DNA of 64,000 bases from Reyranella sp. CPCC 100927 (lineage in GTDB: Bacteria > Pseudomonadota > Alphaproteobacteria > Reyranellales > Reyranellaceae). The DNA is taken from assembly GCF_007859315.1 (NCBI RefSeq), contig NZ_VOHA01000012.1:124001-188000 (forward strand). The letters are read 5' to 3'. The notes beneath the pieces were generated by a model, which ran no database searches, was not told the origin of the DNA, and worked only from the letters and a program-made list of their open reading frames with translations. Of the stretch, positions 49,722 to 59,695 are shown one piece after another. A program made the translations under genes and the position numbers. The stretch's first letter is position 1; the number at the start of each line of letters is the position of its first letter.

Positions 49722-49825
49722 GTCGCAAACACCGGGTCGCCAGCAAAAAGGAAAAGCCGGCCCCGCAGGACCGGCTAACCCTTTGAAAACATTGGTCGGA
49801 GTGAGAGGATTCGAACCTCCGGCCC
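49722..49825. repeat. direct repeat, right copy, with tRNA terminator
   Basis: Contains gtcgcaaacac, GCCGGccccgcaggaCCGGC (hairpin of the tRNA terminator on the minus strand, followed by a T-rich stretch) and ctaaccctttgaaaacatt, ending inside the T-arm of the tRNA gene. It is the intact version of the sequence at 48191-48274. Confidence 0.7.
49749..49776 (-). terminator. factor-independent terminator of tRNA-Pro(CGG)
   Basis: On the minus strand, just past the tRNA, GCCGG-N10-CCGGC forms the stem and is followed by TTTTCCTTTTT. Well-formed and close to the tRNA 3' end. Confidence 0.7.
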
Positions 49826-49869
49826 CTAGCTCCCGAAGCTAGTGCTCTACCAGGCTGAGCTACACTCCG
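49793..49869 (-). tRNA. tRNA-Pro(CGG)
   Basis: A 77-nt cloverleaf: acceptor CGGAGTG/CACTCCG, D stem GCTC/GAGC with GG in the loop, anticodon stem CTAGC/GCTAG with loop TTCGGGA (anticodon CGG, G37), variable GGGCC-like, T arm GGAGG/CCTCT and encoded CCA. A canonical proline tRNA. Its 3' part is duplicated at 48191-48274. Confidence 0.9.
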
Positions 49870-49946
49870 TCAGGCCCGCGGCACCTGGTTTGCCGCGGGA
49901 GGCGCGGGTTATACCGTCGCCCCCCAGGCGCTGCAAGGCCGTGATC

Positions 49947-50408
49947 TCATACCTTGGCCCCGACCTTGGTGAATTTGGCGTTTTCGTCAGGCAACACGGC
50001 GAAAGCCGCGGTCGACAGCGCGATCGGCGACGGGTCGCGGTCGGTGAAGAAGGTCACCTCGCCGAACACCGTGGTGCGGCCCAGCTTCAAGGCCCGAGAC
50101 TGGCCGATCACGTCGCAATCGACGGCGGCGCGCATGAAATTGGTGGTCAGCGAGATCGTGGCCATCGACGGCAGCCGGCTCAGCGCCTCGGCGAAGGTGA
50201 ACACCAGCATCGTATCGGCCATCGCCATCAGCGCCTGTCCCAGCACCACGCCGCCGGCGCGCTGGATGTGCGGCGACCGTGGCAGGCGGGCGCGCAGCCC
50301 CGTAGGCGAAATCTCCTCGACCTTCAGCCCGAGGTCCGCCACCCAGGACGGGAAATGCCCGCCCGGCAGCAGCATCGCCTGCACCTGCTCGACCGTCATG
50401 AAAGCCAT
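49947..50408 (-). CDS. PaaI-type hotdog-fold thioesterase
   Basis: A 153-residue protein with start ATG 50408 (or ATG 50399). It has the hotdog pattern HIQRAGGVVLGQALMAMADTMLVF and LTTNFMRAAVDCDVIGQSRALKLGRTTVFGEV. The HGG signature is replaced by RAGGVVLG, so it is a divergent member. Substrate unknown. It is divergent from the DUF2817 gene. Confidence 0.8.
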   Translation of the reverse strand: MAFMTVEQVQAMLLPGGHFPSWVADLGLKVEEISPTGLRARLPRSPHIQRAGGVVLGQALMAMADTMLVFTFAEALSRLPSMATISLTTNFMRAAVDCDVIGQSRALKLGRTTVFGEVTFFTDRDPSPIALSTAAFAVLPDENAKFTKVGAKV

Positions 50409-50466
50409 CGCACCCTCTGCCCGTTCCGTTAGGATGCGCGCACCGTACACGATCCGGGGATTCGTC

Positions 50467-51552
50467 ATGAGTGCCGTCGCCGCCCATTTCGCCACCGACT
50501 ATCAAGATGCGCGCCAGAAATTCTGCGCCGCGGCAGCCGCCAGCGGCGGCCGGTTCCGGTCCTACCGCAACCCGACCCTGGGCCCCGACGGCGGCCAGCT
50601 GTTCATGGATACCGTCCGGTTCGGCGACGACGACGCACCCAACATGCTGGTGCTGATGGCGGCCACGCACGGCGTCGAGGGCTTCTGCGGCTCGGGCGCC
50701 ATGGTGAACTGGCTGCGCAGCGGCGGGCCGGCCAAGCTGCCCAAGGGCACCGGCGCACTGTTGATCCACGGCGTCAACCCGCACGGCTTTGCCTGGATCC
50801 GCCGCGTCAACGAGGACAACGTCGATCTCAACCGCAATTTCGTCGACCACGCCAAGCCGCATCCCCGCAACGACGGCTACGCCGAGATCGCGGCAGCGCT
50901 CAACCCGCCGGCATGGACCGAGACCGCGCTGGCGAAGGCGCAGCAGGTGCTGGATTCGTATGCCCAGAAGCACGGCGCCTTCGGCCTGCAGGGCGCCATC
51001 ACCGGCGGCCAGTACACCCACAAGGACGGCATCTTCTTCGGCGGCCACAAGCCCACCTGGTCGAACCGCACCATCCGCGCCGTCATCCGCAACGAACTGG
51101 GCCATGCCAAGCGCATCGGCTGCATCGATTTCCATACCGGGCTGGGGCCGTTCGGCCACGGCGAGATCATCGGCCTGGGTGCGCCAGGCCAGCCGGCCTT
51201 CACGCGCCAGCAGGCCTGGTATGGCGATGAACTCACCTCGCCCGAGGGTGGCACGTCGACGTCGGCGATCGTGGTGGGCGTGGTCATCGACGCCTTCCCG
51301 CAGGAAGCACCCGATGCCGAGTTCACCGGCATCGCCCTGGAGTACGGCACTTACCCGGTGCCGGAGGTGCTGGACGCGGTGCGGCGCGACAACTGGCTGC
51401 ATCACCACGGCGACGTGAAATCGGCGCAGGGCAAGGAAATGAAGGCCTACGTCCAGGAGCGCTTCTATCCCGCCGGCGCCAAGTGGGCCGAACTGGTCTG
51501 GGCGCGCGCCGACGAGGTGATCGGCAAGGCGGTGAAGGGGCTGAACAGCTAA
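50467..51552 (+). CDS. DUF2817 family M14-type metallocarboxypeptidase
   Basis: A 361-residue protein starting at ATG 50467. It has the M14-like zinc motif His68-x2-Glu71 (THGVEG) and a later zinc His223 (IDFHTGLG), the DUF2817 pattern. Members are thought to act on peptides or amino acid conjugates. No signal peptide was seen, so it may be cytoplasmic. A palindromic repeat follows. Confidence 0.82.
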   Translation: MSAVAAHFATDYQDARQKFCAAAAASGGRFRSYRNPTLGPDGGQLFMDTVRFGDDDAPNMLVLMAATHGVEGFCGSGAMVNWLRSGGPAKLPKGTGALLIHGVNPHGFAWIRRVNEDNVDLNRNFVDHAKPHPRNDGYAEIAAALNPPAWTETALAKAQQVLDSYAQKHGAFGLQGAITGGQYTHKDGIFFGGHKPTWSNRTIRAVIRNELGHAKRIGCIDFHTGLGPFGHGEIIGLGAPGQPAFTRQQAWYGDELTSPEGGTSTSAIVVGVVIDAFPQEAPDAEFTGIALEYGTYPVPEVLDAVRRDNWLHHHGDVKSAQGKEMKAYVQERFYPAGAKWAELVWARADEVIGKAVKGLNS

Positions 51553-51558
51553 GGAATT

Positions 51559-51682
51559 CGGACCGCGGGCGTCCACGCCCGCATCTCCGGCGAAAGCTTG
51601 CTTTCGCCTGTGCGCGTCAGCGCCGACGATTTCGCTTTCCGCTTCGCTGCAAGCGATTGCGGGCGTGGACGTCCGCGGTCCG
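51559..51682. repeat. dispersed GCGGGCGTCC palindrome, long copy
   Basis: CGGACCGCGGGCGTCCACGCCCGC and the mirrored right arm (GCGGGCGTGGAC, GTCCGCGGTCCG) around a centre with a second hairpin cgaaagcttgctttcg. Longest copy of the family at 20966 and 44872. It follows DUF2817 and may end its transcript. Confidence 0.75.
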
Positions 51683-51707
51683 AAAAGTACCCAGAAAAAC
51701 TAACAGA

Positions 51708-51737
51708 GCGGTCAACGAAAACTAGGTTGTTGACCGC
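51708..51737. promoter_or_regulatory. inverted repeat upstream of the Cys leader
   Basis: GCGGTCAAC (51708-51716) and GTTGACCGC (51729-51737) are exact complements, 12 bases apart. It lies upstream of the leader peptide and may be a regulator site or part of its promoter. No known binding protein matched by eye. Confidence 0.35.
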
Positions 51738-51882
51738 GGCCGCCGACCGCATGTTCGGCAGCCAAGGGACTGATCCTCCCCGACGGATCTGCGGAGATTT
51801 GACCGAGCAGCTTGCACCGCATCACCAAACGCTAAAGCGCCACGACCACGTCGTGGGCTCATCACGAGACCGGAGACCTGCG

Positions 51883-51975
51883 ATGTCCAGACTTACCAGT
51901 CCGCTTCCCGATCACCGCACCGGCACAACCATGCCCGGCGGCCGCCTCCGTCATCGCTGTTGTTGTTGCGCCTGA
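51883..51975 (+). CDS. leader peptide with four consecutive Cys codons
   Basis: A 30-residue open frame starting at ATG 51883 with GGAG seven bases upstream, ending RLRHRCCCCA before TGA at 51973-51975. Four Cys codons in a row (51958-51969) just ahead of a terminator-like hairpin are what cysteine-responsive leader peptides look like. It precedes a small unknown gene and metY. Stalling at the Cys codons under low Cys-tRNA would alter the downstream folding. Start and function are inferred from the sequence only. Confidence 0.7.
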   Translation: MSRLTSPLPDHRTGTTMPGGRLRHRCCCCA

Positions 51976-51980
51976 CGCTT

Positions 51981-52009
51981 GCCGTCACCCGCTGACGGCC
52001 GGTTTTCCC
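51981..52009 (+). terminator. attenuator-type terminator after the Cys leader
   Basis: GCCGTCA (51981-51987) and TGACGGC (51993-51999) form a 7-bp stem around CCCGC, followed by CGGTTTTCCC. TGACG at 51973-51977 can pair alternatively with CGTCA at 51983-51987, and the Cys codons (51961-51970) can pair with 52009-52018 (one U-G pair). Both are candidate antiterminator or sequestering structures. Confidence 0.6.
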
Positions 52010-52065
52010 GCAACAGCATTCCACGGTCGGCGCCCGGCGCCAGGACCGAATGACGGAGATTGACC

Positions 52066-52374
52066 ATGAGTGACGCCTACATCATCGAGATCGACGACCT
52101 GGCTGCCGGCATCGTGCAGCGCGAACGCGGCGGCTTCCGGTTCCGGGCCGCCCATGCCGACTTCTATCGCCTCGAAGGCCGGCTCTACGCGACGCCCTGG
52201 AAGGCCCAGCGCGCCGCCGAGGCGATCGTGCAGGCCCGCCACGACCGGCGGCGCCAGCACGCGGCATCGGCCGCACACGGCGCGGGCGACCAGCCGGCCA
52301 CCGCCGGCTGGGGTCTCGCCGGGCATCACGGCGCCCCGGCTGCCCGCCCGGCGCACCTCGACATGCCGCGCTGA
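52066..52374 (+). CDS. small protein of unknown function in the sulfur operon
   Basis: A 102-residue protein starting at ATG 52066 (GGAG just upstream). The first part (SDAYIIEIDDLAAGIVQRERGGFRF and EGRLYATPWKAQRAAE, separated by a short linker) is conserved-looking, and the C-terminal part is a His/Ala/Gly-rich tail. Similar small proteins lie beside metY in related genomes, as I recall. It is placed between the Cys-leader attenuator and metY, 28 bases before metY. A role in cysteine/methionine metabolism is suggested by position only. Confidence 0.6.
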   Translation: MSDAYIIEIDDLAAGIVQRERGGFRFRAAHADFYRLEGRLYATPWKAQRAAEAIVQARHDRRRQHAASAAHGAGDQPATAGWGLAGHHGAPAARPAHLDMPR

Positions 52375-52402
52375 CGCCACCGACGTCCACAGGAGACCCA
52401 TC

Positions 52403-53716
<1,314 letters not shown>

Positions 53717-53728
53717 GAGACCCCCAAC

Positions 53729-53760
53729 GCGCCCGCAGCGACGGCGGTCCTGCTGCGGGC
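53729..53760 (+). terminator. hairpin after metY, possible terminator
   Basis: CGCCCGCAGC (53729-53738) and its exact complement (53751-53760) form a 10-bp stem with a 12-base loop. There is no T-run, so the role is uncertain. Confidence 0.45.
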
Positions 53761-53807
53761 GTGGCCCGGTGCCAAGCCTACCCGACACGATTGGCACGGG
53801 GCGTTCG

Positions 53808-53848
53808 CCCTGGTCCCGCTGGATTCCTCCCTCCGGGCGGGACCAGGG
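53808..53848 (+). promoter_or_regulatory. 12-bp hairpin upstream of metN
   Basis: CCCTGGTCCCGC (53808-53819) and its exact complement (53837-53848) with a 17-base loop, then CCCCTTCTT. A terminator or leader structure for metN. I do not recognise a known SAM riboswitch here. The rest of 53717-54017 shows no gene. Confidence 0.4.
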
Positions 53849-54017
53849 CCCCTTCTTCAGCCGGCTTGCGGCCAGCGCCGCCGCCGGCTATGTGCGCGTG
53901 TCGGCCGTCATCACAGCTGTCTCCTAAGGCGCTCCTCGCTGAGGTTGAACTGATGTGCCCAGATGGATCGACGGCGCAATCGTTTGCGCTGCCCGGTCAC
54001 GCAACAAGAACGATCGT

Positions 54018-55073
<1,056 letters not shown>

Positions 55074-55728
55074 GGCTCTGCTCGAGACGGTGGTGATGGT
55101 GGGCGCCGCCGGCGCGGTGGCGATCATTGCCGGACTGCCGCTGGGCGTATTGCTGCTGATTACCGGCAAGGGTCACATCCTGGCGAACCGGCCGGTCAAC
55201 TTCGTGGTCGGCGCCCTGGTCAACGCCGTCCGCTCGACGCCCTTCATCATCCTGCTGGTGGCCATCGTGCCGCTGACGCGGTTGATCGCCGGCACGTCGA
55301 TCGGTACGCAGGCGGCCATCGTGCCGCTGGCGATCGCCGCGACACCGTTCGTGGCGCGCCTGTTCGAAACGGCGATGCGCGAGGTCGATCCCGGCCTGGT
55401 CCATGCCGCACAGGCGATGGGCGCATCCCGACTGCAGATCGTTCTCAAGGTGCTGATCCCCGAGGCACGGCCGGGCCTGCTGGCGGCGGCCACGGTGATG
55501 CTGATCGGCCTGATCGGCTACTCGGCCATGGCCGGCGCCATCGGCGGCGGCGGCTTGGGCGACTTGGGCGTGCGCTACGGATACCAGCGCTTCTTGCCGG
55601 AAGTCATGGCCGCTGTAGTGATCGTCCTTATTGTGCTAGTACAGGGCGTGCAGTCTTTGGGGGATATTTTGGTTCGGCGGTTCACCCGCCGCTGACCAAT
55701 ACTTGCAACGAACAAGGAAAGTTCGCGT

Positions 55729-56547
55729 ATGTACACGCCGCTTACCCGACGTCGAGCTGTCCGCCTGTCGCTTGGTCTGCTCGCCACGACCGCCGCGCCG
55801 GCAGCGGTGCTGGCGCAGAGTCCGCTCAAACCGATCAAGGTCGGACTGGTAGCCGGACCGCAGACCCCGGTCTTCGAGTTGGTCAAGGCCAATGCCGCCC
55901 GCGAGGGCCTGCAGGTGCAGATCGTCGAATTCACCGACTTCGTCCAGCCCAACGAAGCGCTGGCCGCCGGCGACATCGACGCCAACAGCTTCCAGCACGT
56001 GCCCTACCTCGATCAACAGATCAAGGATCGCGGCTACAAGTTCACGGTCATCGGCCCGACGCTGCTGGCGCCGGTCGGTGTTTATTCAAAGAAGATCAAG
56101 TCGTTGGCTGAATTGCCAGCGGGCGGCAAGGTCGCCATCCCCAACGACCCGAGCAGCGGCGGCCGCGCGCTGCATCTGCTGCACAAGGAAGGGGTCGTGA
56201 AGCTGCGGCCGGGCACCGGGCTGCTCGCCAGCGCCATGACCGATATCGCGGAGAATCCGCGCAAGATCCGCTTCGTCGAACTGCCGGCCCCGCAGTTGCC
56301 GCGCGTGCTGGACGATGTCGATGCCGCCATCATCAACACGATCATCGCGGTACCGGCCGGCCTGCAGCCCGGCCGCGACACGATCGCCATCGAAGGCATC
56401 GACTCGCCGTATGTCAACGTGATCGCGGTTCGGACAACTGACAAGAATCGGCCCGAGTTCGCCAAGTTGTTGGCCGCCTACCACTCGCCTGACGTGAAGA
56501 AGTATTTGCTCGACACCTTCAAGGGTGCGGTCCTACCCGCCTGGTAG
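55729..56547 (+). CDS. metQ: methionine-binding protein MetQ (copy 1)
   Basis: A 272-residue periplasmic protein. The N-terminus PLTRRRAVRLSLGLLAT looks like a twin-arginine signal, with AQ at the likely cleavage; no lipobox Cys was seen, unlike many MetQ lipoproteins. MetQ features are the start of the mature part (IKVGLVAGPQTPVFELV), FTDFVQPNEALAAGDIDANSFQH and the family C-terminus. It follows metI in the operon. Confidence 0.93.
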   Translation: MYTPLTRRRAVRLSLGLLATTAAPAAVLAQSPLKPIKVGLVAGPQTPVFELVKANAAREGLQVQIVEFTDFVQPNEALAAGDIDANSFQHVPYLDQQIKDRGYKFTVIGPTLLAPVGVYSKKIKSLAELPAGGKVAIPNDPSSGGRALHLLHKEGVVKLRPGTGLLASAMTDIAENPRKIRFVELPAPQLPRVLDDVDAAIINTIIAVPAGLQPGRDTIAIEGIDSPYVNVIAVRTTDKNRPEFAKLLAAYHSPDVKKYLLDTFKGAVLPAW

Positions 56548-56652
56548 GCAAAGCGCAGCCCGATCCCTACCTACAGACCTGGCCCCAAGAGCGCGCCGGC
56601 TGCGGCCGGCGACAGTCGTTGGCATTCGAACAACCTGCGTGGAATCCTCATC

Positions 56653-57468
56653 ATGATCCGTCCGCTTTCCCGCCGCCACGCCACGACGTTGGCGCTGGGC
56701 GCCACCCTGGCCACCGTGATCGCACCGGCGACACGGGCACAGGCCGATCTCAAGCCGATCAAGATCGGCGTCACGGCCGGACCGCATGCGCAGATCTTTG
56801 AAGTCGTGAAGCCCCTGGCGGCGCGCGCCGGACTGCAGATCCAGATCATCGAGTTCAACGACTACATCCAGCCCAACGCAGCGCTGGCCCAGGGCGAACT
56901 CGATGCCAACAGCTACCAGCACAAGCCGTTCCTCGACCAGCAGAACAAGGATCGCGGCTACAAGCTGGTGCCGCTGGCGCTCACGGTCACCTTCCCGATC
57001 GGCATCTATTCCAAGAAGGTGAAGTCGCTATCCGAGGTCCCAAGTGGCGGCCGCATCGCCATTCCCAACGACCCGACCAACGGCGGCCGCGTCCTGTTGC
57101 TGATGCAAAAGGAGAAGGTCTTCACCCTGAAGGCGGACGTCGGCGTGCGCGCCACGGTGGCGGACATCACCGACAATCCGCGCAAGATCCGCATCATCGA
57201 GCTTGACGCCGCGCAACTGCCGCGGGCGCTGGACGACGTCGACGCGGCCGCCATCAACACCAACTACGCCGTCCAGGCCGGCCTGCAGCCCCGACGCGAC
57301 GCCATCGCCATCGAGGCCGCCGACTCGCCCTACGCCAACCTGATCGCGATCCGGGCTGCCGACAAGGACCGGCCGGAATTCGCCAAGTTGGTCGCCGCCT
57401 ATCACTCGCCCGAGGTCAAGAAATTCGTGCTCGACACGTTCCAGGGCGCTGTTCTGCCGGCGTGGTGA
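56653..57468 (+). CDS. metQ: methionine-binding protein MetQ (copy 2)
   Basis: A 271-residue protein closely similar to the MetQ at 55729 (for example PRALDDVDAAAIN, AQSPLKPIK versus ADLKPIKIG, DTFxGAVLPAW). It has an RR-containing signal (PLSRRHATTLALG) and no lipobox. A tandem duplicate with enough divergence to suggest a different ligand range, such as D-methionine, methionine sulfoxide or peptides. About 105 bases separate the two genes. Confidence 0.92.
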   Translation: MIRPLSRRHATTLALGATLATVIAPATRAQADLKPIKIGVTAGPHAQIFEVVKPLAARAGLQIQIIEFNDYIQPNAALAQGELDANSYQHKPFLDQQNKDRGYKLVPLALTVTFPIGIYSKKVKSLSEVPSGGRIAIPNDPTNGGRVLLLMQKEKVFTLKADVGVRATVADITDNPRKIRIIELDAAQLPRALDDVDAAAINTNYAVQAGLQPRRDAIAIEAADSPYANLIAIRAADKDRPEFAKLVAAYHSPEVKKFVLDTFQGAVLPAW

Positions 57469-57481
57469 GGTGAATCACCTC

Positions 57482-57570
57482 CGTCATCCCGAGCGACCGC
57501 GAGGGATCTTCTGAAGGTGAAGCACGGTGCGTCTGCATCAGACGGTCCCGCGCTTCACTCGGGATGACAG
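57482..57570. repeat. dispersed GTCATCCC palindrome, long copy
   Basis: CCGTCATCCCGAGCGACCGC and CGCTTCACTCGGGATGACAG, more diverged at the arms. The centre GTGCGTCTGCATC is the reverse complement of the centre of the copy at 41057. Located between convergent genes (57468 and 57578), so a two-way terminator role is possible. Confidence 0.7.
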
Positions 57571-57577
57571 GCATTGA

Positions 57578-58849
57578 TCACGCGCTGGTCGGCAGCAGGG
57601 CCTGAACCTCGGTCGCCATTTTCGCCAGCGCGTCTTCCGGCTTGGCCTTCTGGGCCACGACCGACTGCAGGTGATCCTTGATCACGTCGGTGATCTTGAG
57701 CCCGTTCTCGCCCGGGAACGCGTACCAGCCGGTGGCCTTGGGCAATTGCCGGATGGCGATCAGGTGGTTGGGGTTCTTGTCGTAGTACGGCTTCAGCAGG
57801 TTGGGATCCTCGGTCGCCTTCAGCGCCGACGGGAAATAGCCCGTAGCCTGCACCATCAGGGTGGCACCCACCGGGCCGGTCGCGAACTTGATGTAGTCCC
57901 AGGCCGCCTTCTGCTTAGCCGGGTCCTTGGCGAACAGCATGGCGACGTTGCCGCCCAGCGGCAGCCTGCCGTCGGCCGTGGTCGGGAACGGCGCCGTGCG
58001 CAGCTTGAACTTGTCGCCGATCTGCTTGGTGACGCCGCCCAGGCGCGACGTCGAGTGGCCCCAGATGCCCATGGTGCCCGAGGTGAAATCCTGCAGCGAC
58101 ACGCTCTGCGAGACGTCGCGCATGGTGCCTTCGCTCACCATGCGATGCAGCGTGGCGATGCCCGTCTGGCCGGCCGGCCCGGCGAACGCCACCTTCTTCT
58201 CGTCCGGCGTCAGCATGGTGCCGCCGTTGGCGAAGACCAGCGCCTGCCACATCCAGTTGCCGGTGATGTCCCAGTCGAAATGGAAGCCCTGCGTGCTGCC
58301 GCCCAGCGCCTTGATCTTCTGCGCCATCTGGAAGATGCCGTCCCAGGTCGAGGGGAATGCCGCCGGATCGCCGCCGGCTTTCTTCACCAGGTCCTCGTTG
58401 AAATAGATGATGGGCGTCGACACCGAGAAGCCGATCCCCAGCTGCTGGCCGCCGAAACGGCCGACATCGAGCAGACCGGGCGCATGGCCGAAGCTTGCGA
58501 ACTCGGCATCGGCGGCGATGAACGGATCGAGCGGCTGCGCGAGCTTGCGGTCGTGGAAGATGCGCTGCCGGTTCAGCCCCTGGTAGGCCACGTCGGGCAA
58601 GGTGTTGGTGACCGCCGCGCGCAGCGTCGCCTGCGCCATCTCCTCGTAGGCCGGCAGCGGCGCCAGGAAGGTCACCTTGTACTGCGGGTGCTTCTTCATG
58701 AACTCGGCGGCGATCTGCTCATGCAGCGTCTTGAACAGGTCCGGTGTCGAGTACTGCACCTTGATCTCGGTCTGCGCCTGGGCCCGCAACGGGCTGGCAC
58801 CCAGGGCTGCCGCGGCCGCCGTGCCGGCGACGAACGCACGTCTTTTCAT
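57578..58849 (-). CDS. ABC sugar/glycerol-3-phosphate binding protein (UgpB-like)
   Basis: A 423-residue periplasmic protein with an export signal (RRAFVAGTAAAAAL with RR, about 1-25) and the UgpB-type binding-protein pattern (IKVQYSTPDLF at the mature start, ALGGSTQGFHFDWDITGNWMWQALVFANGG). The ligand could be a sugar or glycerol phosphate diester. It is the last gene of the operon, 9 bases after the permease. No lipobox. Confidence 0.9.
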   Translation of the reverse strand: MKRRAFVAGTAAAAALGASPLRAQAQTEIKVQYSTPDLFKTLHEQIAAEFMKKHPQYKVTFLAPLPAYEEMAQATLRAAVTNTLPDVAYQGLNRQRIFHDRKLAQPLDPFIAADAEFASFGHAPGLLDVGRFGGQQLGIGFSVSTPIIYFNEDLVKKAGGDPAAFPSTWDGIFQMAQKIKALGGSTQGFHFDWDITGNWMWQALVFANGGTMLTPDEKKVAFAGPAGQTGIATLHRMVSEGTMRDVSQSVSLQDFTSGTMGIWGHSTSRLGGVTKQIGDKFKLRTAPFPTTADGRLPLGGNVAMLFAKDPAKQKAAWDYIKFATGPVGATLMVQATGYFPSALKATEDPNLLKPYYDKNPNHLIAIRQLPKATGWYAFPGENGLKITDVIKDHLQSVVAQKAKPEDALAKMATEVQALLPTSA

Positions 58850-58858
58850 GTGAGCCTC

Positions 58859-59695
58859 CTAGCCTTTGATTCCGGTCAGCGTCATGCCTTCGATGAAGCG
58901 CCGCTGCGCCACCAGGAAAGCGATCACCAGCGGCGCGGTGATGATCACGGTGCCGGCCATCAGCGGGCCGTAGTCGGTACCGGCCTCGGTGTTGCGCAGA
59001 TAGACGGTGCCCAGGGCCGGCATCGCCATGTCAGGCGAGGTGACGACCAGCAGCGGCCAGAAATAGTCGTTCCAATGGAAGACGACCGACACGATGCCGA
59101 ACGCCACCAGCGCCGGCGCCGCGGTGGGCAGCATGATGCGCCACACGATCGCGAACTCCGACAGGCCGTCCAGCCGCGCGGCATGGATCAAGTCATCCGG
59201 CACGGTCTTGAAGAACTGCCGGATCCAGAAGATGCCGAACACCGAGATCATCGACGGGAAGACCAGGGCGGCGTAGCTGTCCAGCAGGCCGGCCGATGAC
59301 AGCATGATGTAGTGCGGGATCGCCGGCACGTGACCCGGGATCAGCAGCCCGAACAGCACCAGCGCGAACAGCGGCTTGGCGAGGCCGAAGCGCAGCTTGG
59401 CCAGGGCATAGGCGGCGGGCAGCGCCACCAGCACCTGCAGGCTGAAGATCGTCGCCGTCACGATGGCGCCGTTCAGCAGATAGCGGTGCAGCGGCACCTT
59501 GCGGAAGGCTTCGCTGTAATTGCGCACCGCGTCCCAGCGCTGCGGCAGCAGGCGCAGGTCGGTGGTGAAGATCTCGTCGGCCGGCTTCAACGACAGCGAC
59601 AGCATCCACACGAACGGCGCCAGCATGAAGACGGCGCCGATGCCCAGCAGCACGTGCCGCAGGATGGCGAACGGCAGGCCGCGGGGCGCCGTCAT
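58859..59695 (-). CDS. ABC sugar permease, second subunit (UgpE/MalG-like)
   Basis: A 278-residue permease starting at ATG 59695, overlapping the preceding stop (ATGA). About six membrane segments and the EAA-like loop AARLDGLSEFAIVWRIMLPTAAPAL. It forms the channel with the permease encoded at 59692. Confidence 0.92.
   Translation of the reverse strand: MTAPRGLPFAILRHVLLGIGAVFMLAPFVWMLSLSLKPADEIFTTDLRLLPQRWDAVRNYSEAFRKVPLHRYLLNGAIVTATIFSLQVLVALPAAYALAKLRFGLAKPLFALVLFGLLIPGHVPAIPHYIMLSSAGLLDSYAALVFPSMISVFGIFWIRQFFKTVPDDLIHAARLDGLSEFAIVWRIMLPTAAPALVAFGIVSVVFHWNDYFWPLLVVTSPDMAMPALGTVYLRNTEAGTDYGPLMAGTVIITAPLVIAFLVAQRRFIEGMTLTGIKG

Noticed and set aside
53717-54017. SAM-II or other SAM riboswitch ahead of metN
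   Set aside because: I looked for the SAM-II and related consensus patterns by eye and did not find them. Only simple hairpins are present.
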